Positions 35,763-44,200 of a stretch of DNA of 62,782 bases are shown piece by piece. How positions within the stretch are numbered: the stretch's first letter is position 1; each line of letters begins with the position of its first letter. Under the pieces are notes generated by a model that saw only the letters and a program-made list of their open reading frames with translations, was not told the DNA's origin and ran no database searches. Both the position numbers and the translations under genes were made by a program. The stretch is from positions 27,799 to 90,580 of the forward strand of contig PBLJ01000020.1 of NCBI GenBank assembly GCA_002721705.1, given 5' to 3'. This DNA is from Opitutia bacterium. Its GTDB lineage: Bacteria; Verrucomicrobiota; Verrucomicrobiia; Opitutales; Seribacteraceae.

Positions 35763-36368
35763 ATGCCTCCCACCCTGCCCAAAGGATTGCTACTCGTCGG
35801 TGGACGCAGCAAGCGAATGGGTTTTGACAAAGCCACCCTTGAATATGAAGGAAAAAACCAGTTTCAACGAGCCTATGAATTGTTGAAGCCTTTTTGCCAA
35901 ACAACCTACCTTTCCGTTCGCAAGGGACAAACCCTTCCCGAAACAGGATTGAAGGCACCCATACTAGAAGATGATTATGATGAAATAGGCCCCTTGGGCG
36001 GTATGCTTACCGCGATGTCTGCTGACCCACGGTCACCTTGGCTCGTTGTTGCCTGCGATCTCCCCTTCCTTACAAAGACCAGCTTGGAAAACCTTTGGCA
36101 AAAACGCGATGCAGATGCCATCGCCACAGCCTATAAAAGCTCTTACGATGGATTGCCGGAACCACTTTGCGCAATCTATGAACCGAGGGCGCTGGGAAAA
36201 ATCAAAAGCTTGTTGGTGGAAGAAAACCAAAGATGCCCCCGCAAGATTCTTATGCAAACGAAACCAAAATTGCTGGAACCTCTTGAGCCTCACGCCTTGG
36301 ACAACGTTAATACCCTTGAAGAATATAAGCAAGCTGCTGCGGAATTATCCAAGGCAAGCAACAGCTGA
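35763..36368 (+). CDS. mobA: Molybdenum cofactor guanylyltransferase MobA
   Basis: The 201-residue protein has the nucleotidyltransferase loop LLVGGRSKRMGFDKATLEY near residue 9, then LGGMLTAM and VVACDLPFL near residue 95. It would attach GMP to the molybdenum cofactor, giving the dinucleotide form used by DMSO-reductase-family enzymes. The stop shares one base with the moaD start. Length is typical. Confidence 0.9.
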   Translation: MPPTLPKGLLLVGGRSKRMGFDKATLEYEGKNQFQRAYELLKPFCQTTYLSVRKGQTLPETGLKAPILEDDYDEIGPLGGMLTAMSADPRSPWLVVACDLPFLTKTSLENLWQKRDADAIATAYKSSYDGLPEPLCAIYEPRALGKIKSLLVEENQRCPRKILMQTKPKLLEPLEPHALDNVNTLEEYKQAAAELSKASNS

Positions 36369-36622
36369 TGACCATGGATCAAAGAAGCTACCAACTACAG
36401 TATTTTGCTATGCTGAAGGAATGGGCAGGCGTAGATAAGGAAGAAATGAGCTCTTCTGCAACCACTCCTCGCGAATTGTACAAAGAGCTACGAGACAAAA
36501 GAAATTTTCCCTTAAGCGATACCGAACTGAGGGTGGCGATAAATGGCGACTTCACCGATTTTGACCACAACTTGGCTGAAGGTGATCAAATTGCTTTTAT
36601 ACCACCAGTTTCCGGAGGCTGA
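36368..36622 (+). CDS. moaD: Molybdopterin synthase sulfur-carrier subunit MoaD
   Basis: This 84-residue ubiquitin-like protein ends in PPVSGG; the terminal Gly-Gly is adenylated and thiocarboxylated to carry sulfur to the pterin. The N-terminal LQYFAMLKEWAGVDKEE and EGDQIAFIPP segments fit the family. It starts one base within the mobA stop and is followed three bases later by moaE, its partner subunit. Confidence 0.93.
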   Translation: MTMDQRSYQLQYFAMLKEWAGVDKEEMSSSATTPRELYKELRDKRNFPLSDTELRVAINGDFTDFDHNLAEGDQIAFIPPVSGG

Positions 36623-36625
36623 TAC

Positions 36626-37081
36626 ATGTTCCTTTTAACTGAACAACCTATTCAGCCCCCACTTCTCAAACAGAGCCTTTTGCACCACGACTGTGGGGGC
36701 TTCGCCTCCTTTGAGGGGTGGGTGCGAGACTGGAATGAGGGTCGACGTGTACAAAGCTTGCTTTATGAATCCTTCGAGGAATTAGCGCTAAAGGAGGGGG
36801 AAAAGGTTATAGAGGAGGCACGAAAGAGGTTTCCTATTCGCGACGTGAAGGCTGTACATCGGACTGGCCACCTGGAACTGGGTGAAATAACGATTTGGAT
36901 AGGAGTTGCTTCCAGGCATCGCGAAGAAGCCTTTATGGCTTGTCGCTATGCCATCGATGCCATAAAGGCCAGGTTGCCTATTTGGAAAAAAGAATTTTAT
37001 CTGAATGGCGAAACAGCCTGGGTCGGATGCAGTCATTGCTCAAAGCTTAAACAGAAGAACGAGGCGACTTGCACTCAATAA
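36626..37081 (+). CDS. moaE: Molybdopterin synthase catalytic subunit MoaE
   Basis: The 151-residue protein contains the family segments GGFASFEGWVRDWNEGR (near residue 25), LYESFEELALKE, AVHRTGHLELGEI and the catalytic Lys region PIWKKEFYLNG (near 123). It joins with MoaD to add two sulfurs to cyclic pyranopterin monophosphate. It is the last gene of the molybdenum cofactor unit; a 54-bp gap without a clear terminator precedes gnd. Confidence 0.93.
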   Translation: MFLLTEQPIQPPLLKQSLLHHDCGGFASFEGWVRDWNEGRRVQSLLYESFEELALKEGEKVIEEARKRFPIRDVKAVHRTGHLELGEITIWIGVASRHREEAFMACRYAIDAIKARLPIWKKEFYLNGETAWVGCSHCSKLKQKNEATCTQ

Positions 37082-37135
37082 TGCTCGCCATGAAGCCCCC
37101 AACCAATTTCATTCGCACACTTTTCCCATAAAACA

Positions 37136-38638
37136 ATGAGCGAAGAACTCTCTGACATAGGACTTATCGGATTGGCCGTCATGGGCCAAAACCTTGCCCT
37201 CAACGTAGCGGATCACGGATTTCGAATATCCGTTTACAACCGAACGGTTTCCAAAATGGAAGCGTTTGTTTCCGAGAACCCGGACACGCCGGGAGGATTG
37301 TTTGGAGCGGAAACTCTGGAGTCCTTCGTACGCTCTCTCAAACCCCCTCGAAAAATTATAATTCTTGTGCAGGCCGGAAGAGCTACGGATGCAGTCATTG
37401 AATCCTTATTGCCGTATTTGGACAAAGGAGACATAATTATCGACGGCGGCAATGCCAAATGGACCGATACCATTCGACGCGAAAACAAACTGAGAGAACT
37501 CGGTTATCGATTCATTGGGTCCGGAGTAAGCGGTGGCGAAGAAGGGGCACGATATGGGCCTTCTCTCATGCCGGGCGGTGAATTCGATGCTTGGCTTGAG
37601 CTTGAACCCATTTGGACTGCAATATCGGCCAAGGTGGACGCTTCAACCGGTAAACCAATCGAGGGAGCGAAGCCGGGCAAGCCCATTGAGGGTGGCATTC
37701 CATGTACAGCCTACGTTGGCCCAAATGGAGCCGGGCATTACGTTAAAATGGTTCATAATGGCATCGAGTATGGCGACATGCAGATGATTTGCGAAGCCTA
37801 TGATCTCATGCAACGCCGCCTTGGTATGTCGCCACCAGAAATGGGAGATGTCTTTTCGCAATGGAACGAAGGCCCCCTCAACTCGTTTCTAATAGAAATA
37901 ACAGCTGATATTCTTAAGCAAAACGATCCCGCCGGAACAGGTCATTTCGTGGACGTCGTAATGGACACAGCGGGTCAAAAAGGTACTGGCAAATGGACTT
38001 CGGTCAATGCGCTCGACATGGGCGTGCCTGCACCAACCATTGCGGAGGCAGTCTTTGCCCGATGCCTTAGCGCGGTGAAAAACGAGCGTGTTGCTGCGGA
38101 AGCGATCCTTGCGGCGCCAACAACTTCATCGGACATAGATAAAGAGACCTTTGTCGAAGCCATTAGAGATGCCCTCTATTGCTCCAAAATTTGTTCCTAT
38201 GCCCAAGGGTTTCAGCTTATGCGAGAAGCCCAAAAAGAATACGGGTGGGAATTGAATTTCGGTGAAATCGCTCAAATTTGGAGAGGGGGTTGCATCATCC
38301 GAGCTGCGTTTTTGCAAAAAATAACGGAAGCCTATGACCGTGATCCACAACTGGCCAACCTCTTGCTCGACCCGTATTTTATTGAAGCGATAGCCAGTGC
38401 CCAAGCCAACTGGCGCAAAGTAGTTGCAAACGCCGTTGAAAATGGTGTTCCCACCCCTACCTTTTCTTCTGCCCTTGCTTATTATGACGGCTATCGCTGC
38501 GGACGCCTTCCACAAAACCTCCTCCAGGCTCAAAGGGACTATTTTGGAGCGCACACCTATGAACGGGTGGATCGTGAGCGTGGCCGATTCTTCCATGTCG
38601 ATTGGCCTGCGCCTAGTCGACCCGAAATTGAAACCTGA
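37136..38638 (+). CDS. gnd: 6-phosphogluconate dehydrogenase, decarboxylating
   Basis: The 500-residue enzyme oxidises 6-phosphogluconate to ribulose-5-phosphate and CO2 with NADP+ in the pentose phosphate pathway. The N-terminal [18 protein letters not shown] is followed by [20 protein letters not shown] (near residue 128), and the active-site [16 protein letters not shown] is near residue 203. Compared with the E. coli enzyme there is an insertion of about 16 residues that repeats GKPIEG (near 180-190). The extra length is otherwise C-terminal. It is convergent with gmk, with 17 bp between the stops. Confidence 0.95.
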   Translation: MSEELSDIGLIGLAVMGQNLALNVADHGFRISVYNRTVSKMEAFVSENPDTPGGLFGAETLESFVRSLKPPRKIIILVQAGRATDAVIESLLPYLDKGDIIIDGGNAKWTDTIRRENKLRELGYRFIGSGVSGGEEGARYGPSLMPGGEFDAWLELEPIWTAISAKVDASTGKPIEGAKPGKPIEGGIPCTAYVGPNGAGHYVKMVHNGIEYGDMQMICEAYDLMQRRLGMSPPEMGDVFSQWNEGPLNSFLIEITADILKQNDPAGTGHFVDVVMDTAGQKGTGKWTSVNALDMGVPAPTIAEAVFARCLSAVKNERVAAEAILAAPTTSSDIDKETFVEAIRDALYCSKICSYAQGFQLMREAQKEYGWELNFGEIAQIWRGGCIIRAAFLQKITEAYDRDPQLANLLLDPYFIEAIASAQANWRKVVANAVENGVPTPTFSSALAYYDGYRCGRLPQNLLQAQRDYFGAHTYERVDRERGRFFHVDWPAPSRPEIET

Positions 38639-38655
38639 TGTGTTTTCGCCCCCCC

Positions 38656-39279
38656 CTATGACAGGCGGGCCACCCTCAATTTTTCAGCTTCGTAGATTGC
38701 CTTCGCCTTCGCGAAGTCTGTATCCTTCTCTCCGCTCACCAAACAATAATCGTATTCCCTCCACCTCTTGATTTCTTCCTCGGCAACCTTCAGGCGACGG
38801 TCAATTTCCGTGCGTTCATCGGTCCCCCTACCCTCCAAGCGCTGCTGAATAACCTTCAAGTCGGAGGGCATTAAAAATAGAGTTATTAAACTCTGTCTCA
38901 ATAAATCATCCCTTTCCGCAGCCTTGCGAAAGGCAGCGGCGCCCTGAACGTCCACGTTGAGAGTCAAGTCAAGGCCACGCGCTAACTTTGGAATTACTTC
39001 GGATTTTAAAACACCGTATTTTTGGCCATGGACAAGGGCATGTTCATAAAAAGCGCTGTCCCTGATGTTTTCATCAAATTCCGCGGCGGTTAAAAAATGA
39101 TAATCCACACCTTGGCGTTCGCCTTTTCTGGAGGGCCTGGTAGTGGCCGTTACAACACGATCCAAACATGGGGCGAAGGTAGACAAAAGCCTATTGCAAA
39201 GTGTGGTTTTTCCACTGCCAGCCGGCCCGGAAACTATAAAGAGCAATCCCCGAGCTTTTGGCAAAACCGACATATTCAT
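38656..39279 (-). CDS. gmk: Guanylate kinase
   Basis: The 207-residue enzyme phosphorylates GMP with ATP. The P-loop VSGPAGSGKTTLCNRL is near residue 16, TTRPSRKGERQGVDYHF is the GMP-binding region, and NVDVQGAAAFR is the second conserved part. Length is standard. The unknown membrane protein gene ends one base upstream, so the two genes are likely co-transcribed. Confidence 0.95.
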   Translation of the reverse strand: MNMSVLPKARGLLFIVSGPAGSGKTTLCNRLLSTFAPCLDRVVTATTRPSRKGERQGVDYHFLTAAEFDENIRDSAFYEHALVHGQKYGVLKSEVIPKLARGLDLTLNVDVQGAAAFRKAAERDDLLRQSLITLFLMPSDLKVIQQRLEGRGTDERTEIDRRLKVAEEEIKRWREYDYCLVSGEKDTDFAKAKAIYEAEKLRVARLS

Positions 39280-39280
39280 T

Positions 39281-39820
39281 TTAATAACTCAATGCTAAGG
39301 CAAATAGCAAGATTCCGTAACTGGTGATGAAGGCGCCCGCAGTACGCGTACGCGTACTTTTTGCCAGCAACCAATTCAAAAAGTCACGCAGTCGATATGG
39401 CCAAGCGCTTAAATATAGAGCTGCGACGATGCCAATATAAACAACGCTAACCATAAACAGTCTAGACATGGGTTCTTTTAAAAATGCAGCATCCAATGCC
39501 TCACGAGAAAAAAGTAAAACTAGTATGCAAAAGCCACGAACGGCCAAAAAGTCAGGTAGATACTTAAAGGAAAGCCCCAAAATCAAAAGTGAAAATATGG
39601 TGATATGTACTTTATACATACCAAAATCAGCATCACTGAGATTACCAACGTGCAGGATAAGGAAACAAAGCGTGCCAAGAATCATCGTAACGAAAGCAGC
39701 AATCTTTGATCGTGGAAAACGCTTTGCGTATTTTGACGAAAAAGAATGATTCAACAACAAGGGTAATCCCAAAAACACCATGAACAAACCGGTGGACAAG
39801 CTGGCTTGGAAAAGATTCAT
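39281..39820 (-). CDS. Unknown integral membrane protein between miaB and gmk
   Basis: I do not recognise this 179-residue protein. It has about five hydrophobic segments (near residues 5-24, 39-58, 70-90, 95-110 and 123-143) and a basic loop before the last one, with no charged active-site motif. It is packed between miaB (12 bp) and gmk (1 bp) in one minus-strand run, which supports a real gene. Near its 3' end the coding DNA contains an 18-bp perfect palindrome (39341-39358) that encodes a Ser-Thr-Arg-Thr-Arg-Thr stretch. Confidence 0.6.
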   Translation of the reverse strand: MNLFQASLSTGLFMVFLGLPLLLNHSFSSKYAKRFPRSKIAAFVTMILGTLCFLILHVGNLSDADFGMYKVHITIFSLLILGLSFKYLPDFLAVRGFCILVLLFSREALDAAFLKEPMSRLFMVSVVYIGIVAALYLSAWPYRLRDFLNWLLAKSTRTRTAGAFITSYGILLFALALSY

Positions 39821-39832
39821 CTTCGTAGGCTT

Positions 39833-41233
39833 TCAGGTTAAATTAACCAACGTCGACGCGGTGCCTTGCGCGGTTGAGTGGCTAACTGCGGGAACACCTT
39901 TCAGAACCGTAACGGTTGCTTCCTTAATATGAATGTTAATTAATTCGCCAATCATGCTGGGTGGACCCGGAAAAACGACTTTTCGATAGCCTCGAGTTCG
40001 ACCCATCAGCATGCCTTCGCCCTTTCGGGCAGGTCCCTCCACCAAGATCTCTTGAATGCTCCCAACCAAGGAACGGTTTCTTTGTAGAGAGTGGCCTTCA
40101 AGGATACGAAGCAATTCCTGGTTGCGAGAATCCTTGATTTCCCTGCTTACCTGATCTGATTTTTCAGCCGCCATGGTTCCTGTGCGTTCGCTGTATTTGA
40201 ATATAAAGGCCATGTCGAAACCAACCCTCTTGAACAAACTCTTTGTTTGCCGAAAGTCATCTTCGGTCTCACCAGGAAAACCTACAATTATGTCCGTACT
40301 AAAGTGCATGTTCGGCGAAACTGCCCTCAATGAATCGATTAATTTCAAATAACGTTCCCGGCTATAGGGACGATTCATGGCCTTTAACATTTGATTGGAT
40401 CCACTTTGAACTGGCAAGTGTGCATACTCGCCAAGTTTGGGCATCTCATGGAATGCAGTAATCAAATCCTTACGAAAACCCAATGGATGAGGTGAAGTGA
40501 ACCGAATTCGATGCAGACCTTGAATTTCATGTATTTTCTCTAACAACTGGACAAAAGGGGTTTTGCCTCGAAGGGTGGGATATTCCCTCTTGCCGTAACT
40601 GGTAACAATTTGACCGAGTAACGTTACCTCTCTTGTGCCGTTGTCGACTATGGAATGAATCTCATCAACAATTTGTTCCATGGGACGAGATCTTTCGGCC
40701 CCACGTGTTTTGGGAACGATGCAAAAGGAACAATTCATGTCACAACCTTGCATGATGGATACGAAGGTTGAAACGCGACCGTTTGTGGGGTCATGGTGTC
40801 TAATCGTGTTTTGGGAGTCAGGCTCTTCGTCTAAATCCACGATGGGAAGCGGGACGTCAGAAACCTTTTGATCAAGTGATGAGATCAATGCATCCAGGTG
40901 ATCGGGAGTATGATGAAATTTTTGAGTACCAACGATTAGGTCGAGATCCGGAAGGCTATCCAGTAGGGCCTGACCACGATTTTGAGCCATGCACCCCAAT
41001 ATACCCAACAAGAATTGGGACTTATTGCCTTTATGTTTAAGCAATTGTCCGGCTTTACCAATAGCCTTCTGTTCCGATTGATCACGTATACTACAAGTAT
41101 TGAGCAAAACAATGTCCGCGATTTCTTCGGAATTAACGATTACATAACCCCTTTCATTCAGCATTCCCGCAACAGCTTCAGAGTCGCGTTCGTTCATTTG
41201 GCAACCGTATGTCTTGATGTATACTCTGTTCAT
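39833..41233 (-). CDS. miaB: tRNA-2-methylthio-N6-dimethylallyladenosine synthase MiaB
   Basis: From ATG 41233 the protein has 466 residues. The N-terminal UPF0004 domain starts YIKTYGCQMNERDSE, with further Cys in LLNTCSIRD and GILGCMAQ. The radical SAM cluster CDMNCSFC is near residue 160, and a C-terminal TRAM domain binds tRNA. The enzyme adds the methylthio group to i6A37 of tRNAs reading U-starting codons. The frame opens 39 codons earlier (41350), but that part overlaps the upstream SPL-like gene and has no family match. MnmE, MnmG and TrmB nearby act on tRNA as well. Confidence 0.93.
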   Translation of the reverse strand: MNRVYIKTYGCQMNERDSEAVAGMLNERGYVIVNSEEIADIVLLNTCSIRDQSEQKAIGKAGQLLKHKGNKSQFLLGILGCMAQNRGQALLDSLPDLDLIVGTQKFHHTPDHLDALISSLDQKVSDVPLPIVDLDEEPDSQNTIRHHDPTNGRVSTFVSIMQGCDMNCSFCIVPKTRGAERSRPMEQIVDEIHSIVDNGTREVTLLGQIVTSYGKREYPTLRGKTPFVQLLEKIHEIQGLHRIRFTSPHPLGFRKDLITAFHEMPKLGEYAHLPVQSGSNQMLKAMNRPYSRERYLKLIDSLRAVSPNMHFSTDIIVGFPGETEDDFRQTKSLFKRVGFDMAFIFKYSERTGTMAAEKSDQVSREIKDSRNQELLRILEGHSLQRNRSLVGSIQEILVEGPARKGEGMLMGRTRGYRKVVFPGPPSMIGELINIHIKEATVTVLKGVPAVSHSTAQGTASTLVNLT

Positions 41234-41316
41234 CAAGGAAAGCGAACAATTGAATATTTTTGGGCAAGCATGGTCAATATGAAAGCCCTTGGGGAGGGAT
41301 ATACTCTTTTGGTAAA

Positions 41317-42330
41317 TTACCAAACGGAGACTTGAGGGGGCCTGAACCACTGTAAGAGTTCGTTGCGAAGGAAAGAGGATATTTCTTCTCGCTTTTCCTT
41401 TCCATAAGAAGCAATTCCATTGTTGACCTTCCAGTCACGGTGGAGAATGCCCAACTCGGGGCGATGCTTGCGTGCCTGTTTTAAATGTTGGGAGGACATA
41501 CGAAAGCTACCAAGGGTGACATCATGTATGTTCATGGGGTTAATTTCCTGAAAAACGGTTTTGAAATAGTCTAGGTAAATTTCACGCCAACTTTTAATGA
41601 GAATTACAGGGTCGAAGCATAAACGGACCTTCCATCCCATTCTAATTGCTTGTTTGATGGAAGCTAATCTGGATTTAGGGCTTGGCGCGCCGATTTCGAA
41701 GTTTTGAGCAATGATTTCGGGAGATAAACTCCAGGAGAAAATAACATTAGGGATCGATGGAATATCACTAAGGGTTTTAAAGTTGGTTGATTTAGTGCGT
41801 ATTTCAACGAGTAGATTATTATTATTTGAGCAATATTCAATCCAACGACGGGCAAATGGAAATATGGATTCAAAAGCAAGAATATCAGTGTCGTATGATA
41901 GGCTTAAAAAAAGAGGTTCACCTTGATTGTTTCGCTGGCTAATGGCTGTGCTGGTATTAGAAAAGAAATCTTCTAGGTTTGTAAAACAAACTAAGTTAGG
42001 AGAAGGGAAAAGGCCTTGTAGGTAACAATAGTGACAATCATAAATACAATTTAATAGAATTGTATTATAAAAGAAATTTTTAAAGCCAGTACTTTGGGCG
42101 AATTGACTGCCTGAATACAAAAAGTTATTAGTTTTTCTTGCTAATATTAATGAGGTAGAAGCTTTTTGAAGAGAATAGGCATGCTTCGGGGTTGAAAATA
42201 GTTCCTTATAGCGGTTTATATATATTATTTCGGAGTGTGGAAATACCTTTAGTATATGTTGTGTGACTGCATCGGACTCACAGGCATATTCTATGTAAAT
42301 ATTCCTAAATCGATTCCGCGAGAGCTTCAT
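41317..42330 (-). CDS. Spore-photoproduct-lyase-like radical SAM protein (SPL family)
   Basis: The 337-residue protein has the length and layout of spore photoproduct lyase, which splits a UV-induced thymine dimer. The cluster motif CIYDCHYCYLQG is near residue 95. Later segments, including FEIGAPSPKSRLASIKQA and the end NELLQWFRPP, align with Bacillus SPL. The conserved hydrogen-donor Cys (Cys141 in Bacillus subtilis) falls in the segment that here reads SLSYDTDI, where Tyr appears in its place; this alignment is from memory. The organism type is not expected to form spores, so the substrate may differ. The gene overlaps the nucleosidase-like gene by 26 bases and lies in AT-rich DNA. Confidence 0.8.
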   Translation of the reverse strand: MKLSRNRFRNIYIEYACESDAVTQHILKVFPHSEIIYINRYKELFSTPKHAYSLQKASTSLILARKTNNFLYSGSQFAQSTGFKNFFYNTILLNCIYDCHYCYLQGLFPSPNLVCFTNLEDFFSNTSTAISQRNNQGEPLFLSLSYDTDILAFESIFPFARRWIEYCSNNNNLLVEIRTKSTNFKTLSDIPSIPNVIFSWSLSPEIIAQNFEIGAPSPKSRLASIKQAIRMGWKVRLCFDPVILIKSWREIYLDYFKTVFQEINPMNIHDVTLGSFRMSSQHLKQARKHRPELGILHRDWKVNNGIASYGKEKREEISSFLRNELLQWFRPPQVSVW

Positions 42331-43150
42331 TTCTTATTTTATGATACAGTTTGGCTGTTTCGTGTTTGGTGTGACATGTAGCTGGCAAGCACGACAAGAT
42401 GGTTTCTGTGAAAGTAGGGTCATTATGACTCTTATAAAGTATAACCCTCTTTAATTCACTTTGTTGAGAAAAAGTAAATTTGAAGCGGCTAAATAATTGA
42501 TTTACAGTATTATTAACATTATCATTAATTAAATGGTAACTGTTATCGGACTTGTTGAGATTGATAACAATATTTGTTACCCTATCGAGGGAGGGTGTCA
42601 GTATCGGGAACAAACTTTCTTTAGTATATTCCATCTCATTAAGATGATCTGATACTATCTTAAAAATAAAAACTTTAGACGGGCAGATTCTATTATTCAA
42701 ATTACGGAATACATGTGAACTTTCCATATCTACAAGATGTATGTCCGGATATTTACAGTCAAAGGTTTCGTATACAGGAGCATCGACCGTCATAATGGCG
42801 GCTCCTGTTAAATCAAAATCAAATAATCTAACTGGGTAATATAATTGATCGGTTCTGTAACAGTATATTTTATTAATAATGAAAATACTACCAACTTTTA
42901 CCTTAAGAGTATCACTCCCACATACACCATAATTTATAACATATTGTACGTTATACGCTATAAAAACATGATTTAAACAATATTCTATGTGTTTATCACC
43001 TTCACCTATAATAATAACGACAATATCATCATTTTGATAAACAGATATTCCTTGCAAACGTTTATACACAAGGGAAAAGAAATTAATAATTGGGTCCGCT
43101 TCTGCCTTGTGAGAGCAAATGATTAATAATTTATGATTATTACAACGCAT
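42305..43150 (-). CDS. Nucleosidase/phosphorylase-like protein (MTN family-like) with C-terminal extension
   Basis: This 281-residue protein resembles the PNP/MTA-SAH nucleosidase family: YVINYGVCGSDTLKVKVGSI (near residue 90) matches the purine-binding Gly-rich loop, and LVDMESSHVF (near 140) matches the VDME motif that grips the ribose. The start, LLIICSHKAEADPI, corresponds to the first family strand. A C-terminal ~70-residue extension of unknown role follows. It starts in TAATG with the HAD stop and overlaps the SPL-like start, so all three genes are coupled. It could cleave 5'-deoxyadenosine or another nucleoside made by the radical SAM partner; that is inference. Confidence 0.65.
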   Translation of the reverse strand: MRCNNHKLLIICSHKAEADPIINFFSLVYKRLQGISVYQNDDIVVIIIGEGDKHIEYCLNHVFIAYNVQYVINYGVCGSDTLKVKVGSIFIINKIYCYRTDQLYYPVRLFDFDLTGAAIMTVDAPVYETFDCKYPDIHLVDMESSHVFRNLNNRICPSKVFIFKIVSDHLNEMEYTKESLFPILTPSLDRVTNIVINLNKSDNSYHLINDNVNNTVNQLFSRFKFTFSQQSELKRVILYKSHNDPTFTETILSCLPATCHTKHETAKLYHKIRNEALAESI

Positions 43151-43794
43151 TATTGTACATATCCACTAACCTCACTTAGATCTTTTATTATTACTGCATT
43201 TGTTAATGACAGTCTTGGTTCTGAATTATGACCATTTGCATATAATAAAATATCCGCACCAATTTCCTTTGCAACCTCTGCATCATGGAGCGTATCACCG
43301 ATTACAACTACATTTGACCCATCTAAACCCGCATTACTCACATAGCGCCTTGCTACCTCTATTTTTCCTGCAGCCAGTATGTTTTCCGTTCCAACTAAAC
43401 TTTCGAAAAAATGACTTATTCCAAAATGACCAACGTAATTACCGATCAATTTTTTATCACCTGCAGTAATAATAGACTGTTTTATACCTAAATTGTAGAA
43501 TTCCTTTAAAATATATTCAGCATTAATATGTAAATAACAGTCCTTCCACCCCTTTTCGTATTCCTCAATAAAGTTTTTCGATGTTTCTTCAAAGGATACT
43601 CCCCTCCCCTTTAATCCCAACTTTTCGTAAAACCTTTCAACTGGAAAGCAAAAGCAATCTCTGTACTCTTCAAAACTTAATTCTCTTAATCCATGTTTAT
43701 ATAATAAACCGGCAATAATCTTAGAACAATATTCTGCATCATCAATTAAAGTACCATTCCAATCCCAAAGCACATGTTCAATTCTATTTACCAT
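43150..43794 (-). CDS. HAD-family phosphatase (phosphoglycolate-phosphatase-like)
   Basis: From ATG 43794 the protein has 214 residues; the frame opens at 43818. The HAD motif I is LWDWNGTLIDD near residue 8, motif II is SIITAGDKK, and motif IV is VVIGDTLHDAEVAKEIGAD. The nucleophile-position Asp and the acid two residues later (D-W-N, so Asn in the second place) are seen: motif I reads DWN instead of the usual DxD. This DWNGTL form occurs in several HAD proteins and may reduce phosphatase activity. Its stop overlaps the nucleosidase-like start by one base. A role in removing phosphate from a nucleotide or sugar phosphate is inferred from the cluster. Confidence 0.75.
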   Translation of the reverse strand: MVNRIEHVLWDWNGTLIDDAEYCSKIIAGLLYKHGLRELSFEEYRDCFCFPVERFYEKLGLKGRGVSFEETSKNFIEEYEKGWKDCYLHINAEYILKEFYNLGIKQSIITAGDKKLIGNYVGHFGISHFFESLVGTENILAAGKIEVARRYVSNAGLDGSNVVVIGDTLHDAEVAKEIGADILLYANGHNSEPRLSLTNAVIIKDLSEVSGYVQ

Positions 43795-43807
43795 ACGTCT
43801 CATACCA

Positions 43808-44200
43808 CTAAATATCAAAACTCCTATATAATTGAAACAACGTTTTAAATAAATTATGGCTTTCCCATTCCAGTAAATTAGCTTTTCTATTTATGCGCCC
43901 ATTATATTGTCCCAAACCCTTGTCCGAAAGAAATCGGTGACAGAGGATGACCATAGCGTGCTGATTTAGCGAACACGCAGACCCCGTTGCCCTTGCCCAT
44001 TTTCTGTTTCCGAGTCGAGCGTCTATTTCTCCATAAGTTTGAGTTTCTCCAGTCATTAAAATGATCAACTCTCATCTCACCGCCTTTGAAAACTTGTTCC
44101 TTCGGTTTAAATCGACTGAACCCCAATACGCAACTCGCTCTCGAACGTAATCGTTCAAGGGACTCTGGGATTTCCGAAAAATCACCATTCACCTCTTTGT
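43808..44200 (-). pseudogene. Decayed O6-alkylguanine-DNA alkyltransferase (Ogt/Ada C-terminal type)
   Basis: An 86-codon frame ending at 43808 contains the alkyltransferase core: TGETQTYGEIDARLGNRKWA, ATGSACSLN, and the acceptor-site motif LCHR (usually PCHR), followed by GLGQYNGRINRKANLL. Upstream in the same frame is LNDYVRERVAYWGSVDLN, which matches the segment before the core, but a TGA interrupts it. The next expected words, GT-x-FQ, appear in another frame as EGTSFQRR. The gene thus seems to carry at least one stop and frameshifts. The only long open frame across the region (43902-44444) has no family match. It is the most likely content of the 600-base gap before recA. Confidence 0.65.

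Larger units (their letters stand above)
41700..43900. other. AT-rich tract covering the SPL-like, nucleosidase-like and HAD genes
   Basis: Base composition changes sharply from the flanking genes: for example only 14 of the 60 bases at 42481-42540 are G or C, while the recA and atp regions are close to balanced. Codons are correspondingly A/T-ending. The change suggests transfer or a different selection regime. No integrase, terminal repeat or tRNA target flanks it. Confidence 0.6.

Noticed and set aside
41234..41350. 39-codon N-terminal extension of miaB
   Set aside because: The MiaB family starts at the MNRVYIKTYGCQMNE equivalent, and the extension overlaps the SPL-like gene.
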